Notes under the pieces: model-generated
Told to the model about the DNA's origin: nothing
Database searches by the model: none
What the model saw: the letters and a program-made list of their open reading frames with translations, nothing else
NCBI GenBank assembly: GCA_038237665.1
Contig: JBBRYK010000001.1
Coordinates: 1 to 64,000, forward strand
Direction: 5' to 3'
Source of the DNA: JBBRYK01 sp038237665
Lineage (GTDB): Bacteria > Actinomycetota > Thermoleophilia > Gaiellales > Gaiellaceae
Length of the DNA stretch: 64,000 bases
Position numbers and translations under genes: made by a program
Shown here: piece after piece, positions 63,285 to 64,000 of the stretch
How positions within the stretch are numbered: the stretch's first letter is position 1
Layout: every line of letters starts with the position of its first letter

Positions 63285-64000
63285 TTATTTCGCGAACTCG
63301 ATTGCCCGGCTCTCCCGGATTACCGTCACCTTGATCTGACCCGGGTACTCGAGCTGGCCCTCGATCTCCCGGGCGATCTCGTGCGAGAGCAGGACGGCCG
63401 TGTCGTCGTCGACCTCCGTCGGCTTGACGATCACCCTGATCTCGCGGCCGGCCTGCAGGGCGTACACCTTCTCGACCCCTGGCTTCGCGGCCGCCAGCTC
63501 CTCGAGCGCCTCGAGCCGCTTGATGTAGTGCTGGAGGCTCTCGCCGCGAGCGCCCGGCCGTGACGCGGAGATCGCGTCCGCGGCGATCAGGAGCACCGCC
63601 TCGACCGTCTGTGGCTGGATCTCATAGTGGTGCGCCTCGATCGCGTGGATCACCGCGGGCGACTCGCCATACCGCCGGGCGAACTGCGCGGAGATCTGCG
63701 TGTGCGATCCCTCTACCTCGTGCGTCATCGCCTTTCCGAGGTCGTGCAGGAGCGACGCACGCTTCGCCGTCTTCACGCTGGCGCCGAGCTCCGCCGCCAT
63801 CAGGCCGGCGAGCTGCACGACCTCGAGCGTGTGCTTGAGGACGCTCTGACCGTAGCTCGTGCGGTACTTGAGCCGGCCGAGGATCTTCACGATCTCCTCG
63901 TGGAACTCCCCACAGTTCGCCTCGAAGACCGCCTGCTCGCCGGCCTTGCGCACGAGATCCTCGAGCTCCGATTTCGACTGGTAGTAGGTCTCCTCGATCC
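63285..64000 (-). CDS. rny: ribonuclease Y, C-terminal part (cut by window edge)
   Basis: The visible 238 codons encode the C-terminal half of RNase Y (full length about 500-520). The HD domain carries HTLEVVQLAGLMAAEL and SLLHDLGKAMTHEVEG with metal His/HD, then AHHYEIQPQTVEAVLLIAAD, and ends in the family motif YPGQIKVTVIRESRAIEFAK. The frame remains open to the window end (IEETYYQSKSELEDL), so the TM helix, coiled coil and KH domain lie beyond. It starts bulk mRNA decay at the membrane. First visible gene of the rny-miaB-gad-miaA-dapF run. Confidence 0.95.
   Translation of the reverse strand, partial: IEETYYQSKSELEDLVRKAGEQAVFEANCGEFHEEIVKILGRLKYRTSYGQSVLKHTLEVVQLAGLMAAELGASVKTAKRASLLHDLGKAMTHEVEGSHTQISAQFARRYGESPAVIHAIEAHHYEIQPQTVEAVLLIAADAISASRPGARGESLQHYIKRLEALEELAAAKPGVEKVYALQAGREIRVIVKPTEVDDDTAVLLSHEIAREIEGQLEYPGQIKVTVIRESRAIEFAK

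Noticed and set aside
1..64000. CRISPR arrays, toxin-antitoxin pairs or a multi-gene anti-phage system other than the restriction-modification island
   Set aside because: No regularly spaced repeats and no further nuclease, helicase, reverse transcriptase or TIR/STING-like genes were recognised on either strand.

Overview
The window is about 64 kb of gene-dense, GC-rich DNA. Codons strongly prefer G or C in the third position, and GTG and TTG starts are common. The gene set fits a deep-branching actinobacterium. It has a GarA-like FHA protein next to an FtsR-like MerR regulator, an RsiG-type small protein, MurT/GatD lipid II amidation, a Gram-positive-type DapE, phosphoketolase with acetate kinase, and secreted proteins with Ig-like repeats. 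I infer class Thermoleophilia (Gaiella/Solirubrobacter-like). That rests on recognised protein families, not on an rRNA, and no rRNA, tRNA or CRISPR array was seen.

Layout. 1-2.4 kb: end of phosphoketolase and a short acetate kinase (acetyl-phosphate shunt). 2.5-7.3 kb: secreted BNR-repeat protein, cupredoxin-like protein, two-TM protein, cupin, small unknown. 7.4-9.7 kb: NarL-type two-component pair with a GAF-GAF kinase. 9.8-10 kb: a scar with an M24 peptidase remnant. 10-13.5 kb: heterodimeric ABC exporter with complementary degenerate ATP sites. 13.5-18.2 kb: a long structured leader and secreted Ig-like protein, then an OmpR-type two-component operon ending in a secreted PsbP/DcrB-like protein. 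18.3-20.3 kb: GT4 glycosyltransferase and polysaccharide deacetylase. 20.3-22.6 kb: a restriction-modification island with an EcoRV-like nuclease, a C5-cytosine methyltransferase and a Vsr homologue. 22.7-25.9 kb: membrane GT-C-type transferase, divergent from a GH99-like secreted protein.

25.9-38.5 kb is a complete L-rhamnose utilisation locus. The leftward arm is RhaI, an SDR and a short HutF-like amidohydrolase. The rightward arm is a DeoR regulator, RhaB, aldolase-dehydrogenase fusion, ABC ATPase, two permeases, binding protein and an ASRT-family (sensory-rhodopsin-transducer-like) small protein. Nearly all rightward genes overlap by 4 nt. The arms diverge from a 114-nt control region with inverted and direct TTTCG repeats.

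38.7-41.7 kb: CDP-alcohol phosphatidyltransferase and a nucleotidyltransferase/hexapeptide/phosphomutase fusion whose mutase site is degenerate. 41.8-43.8 kb: RsiG-like, GarA-like, FtsR-like, Apt. 43.8-47.1 kb: unknowns, a long inverted repeat, a 369-nt gap with alternative hairpins and DnaA-box-like 9-mers, UppP. 47.2-49.3 kb: two convergent RpoD-family sigma factors. 49.5-53.1 kb: class II amidotransferase, HNH-repeat protein, MurT-GatD. 53.1-56 kb: unknown membrane protein, Nudix, Dut, HflX. 56-59.7 kb: DapE, DapC, DapD and a convergent DapF that lacks both catalytic cysteines. 59.6-64 kb: MiaA, glutamate decarboxylase, MiaB, RNase Y (cut by the window edge).

The most unusual items are the EcoRV-like nuclease paired with a cytosine-C5 enzyme and a zinc-ligand-less Vsr, the cysteine-less DapF, the ASRT and HutF-like genes inside a rhamnose locus, and the fusion protein with a probably inactive phosphomutase.
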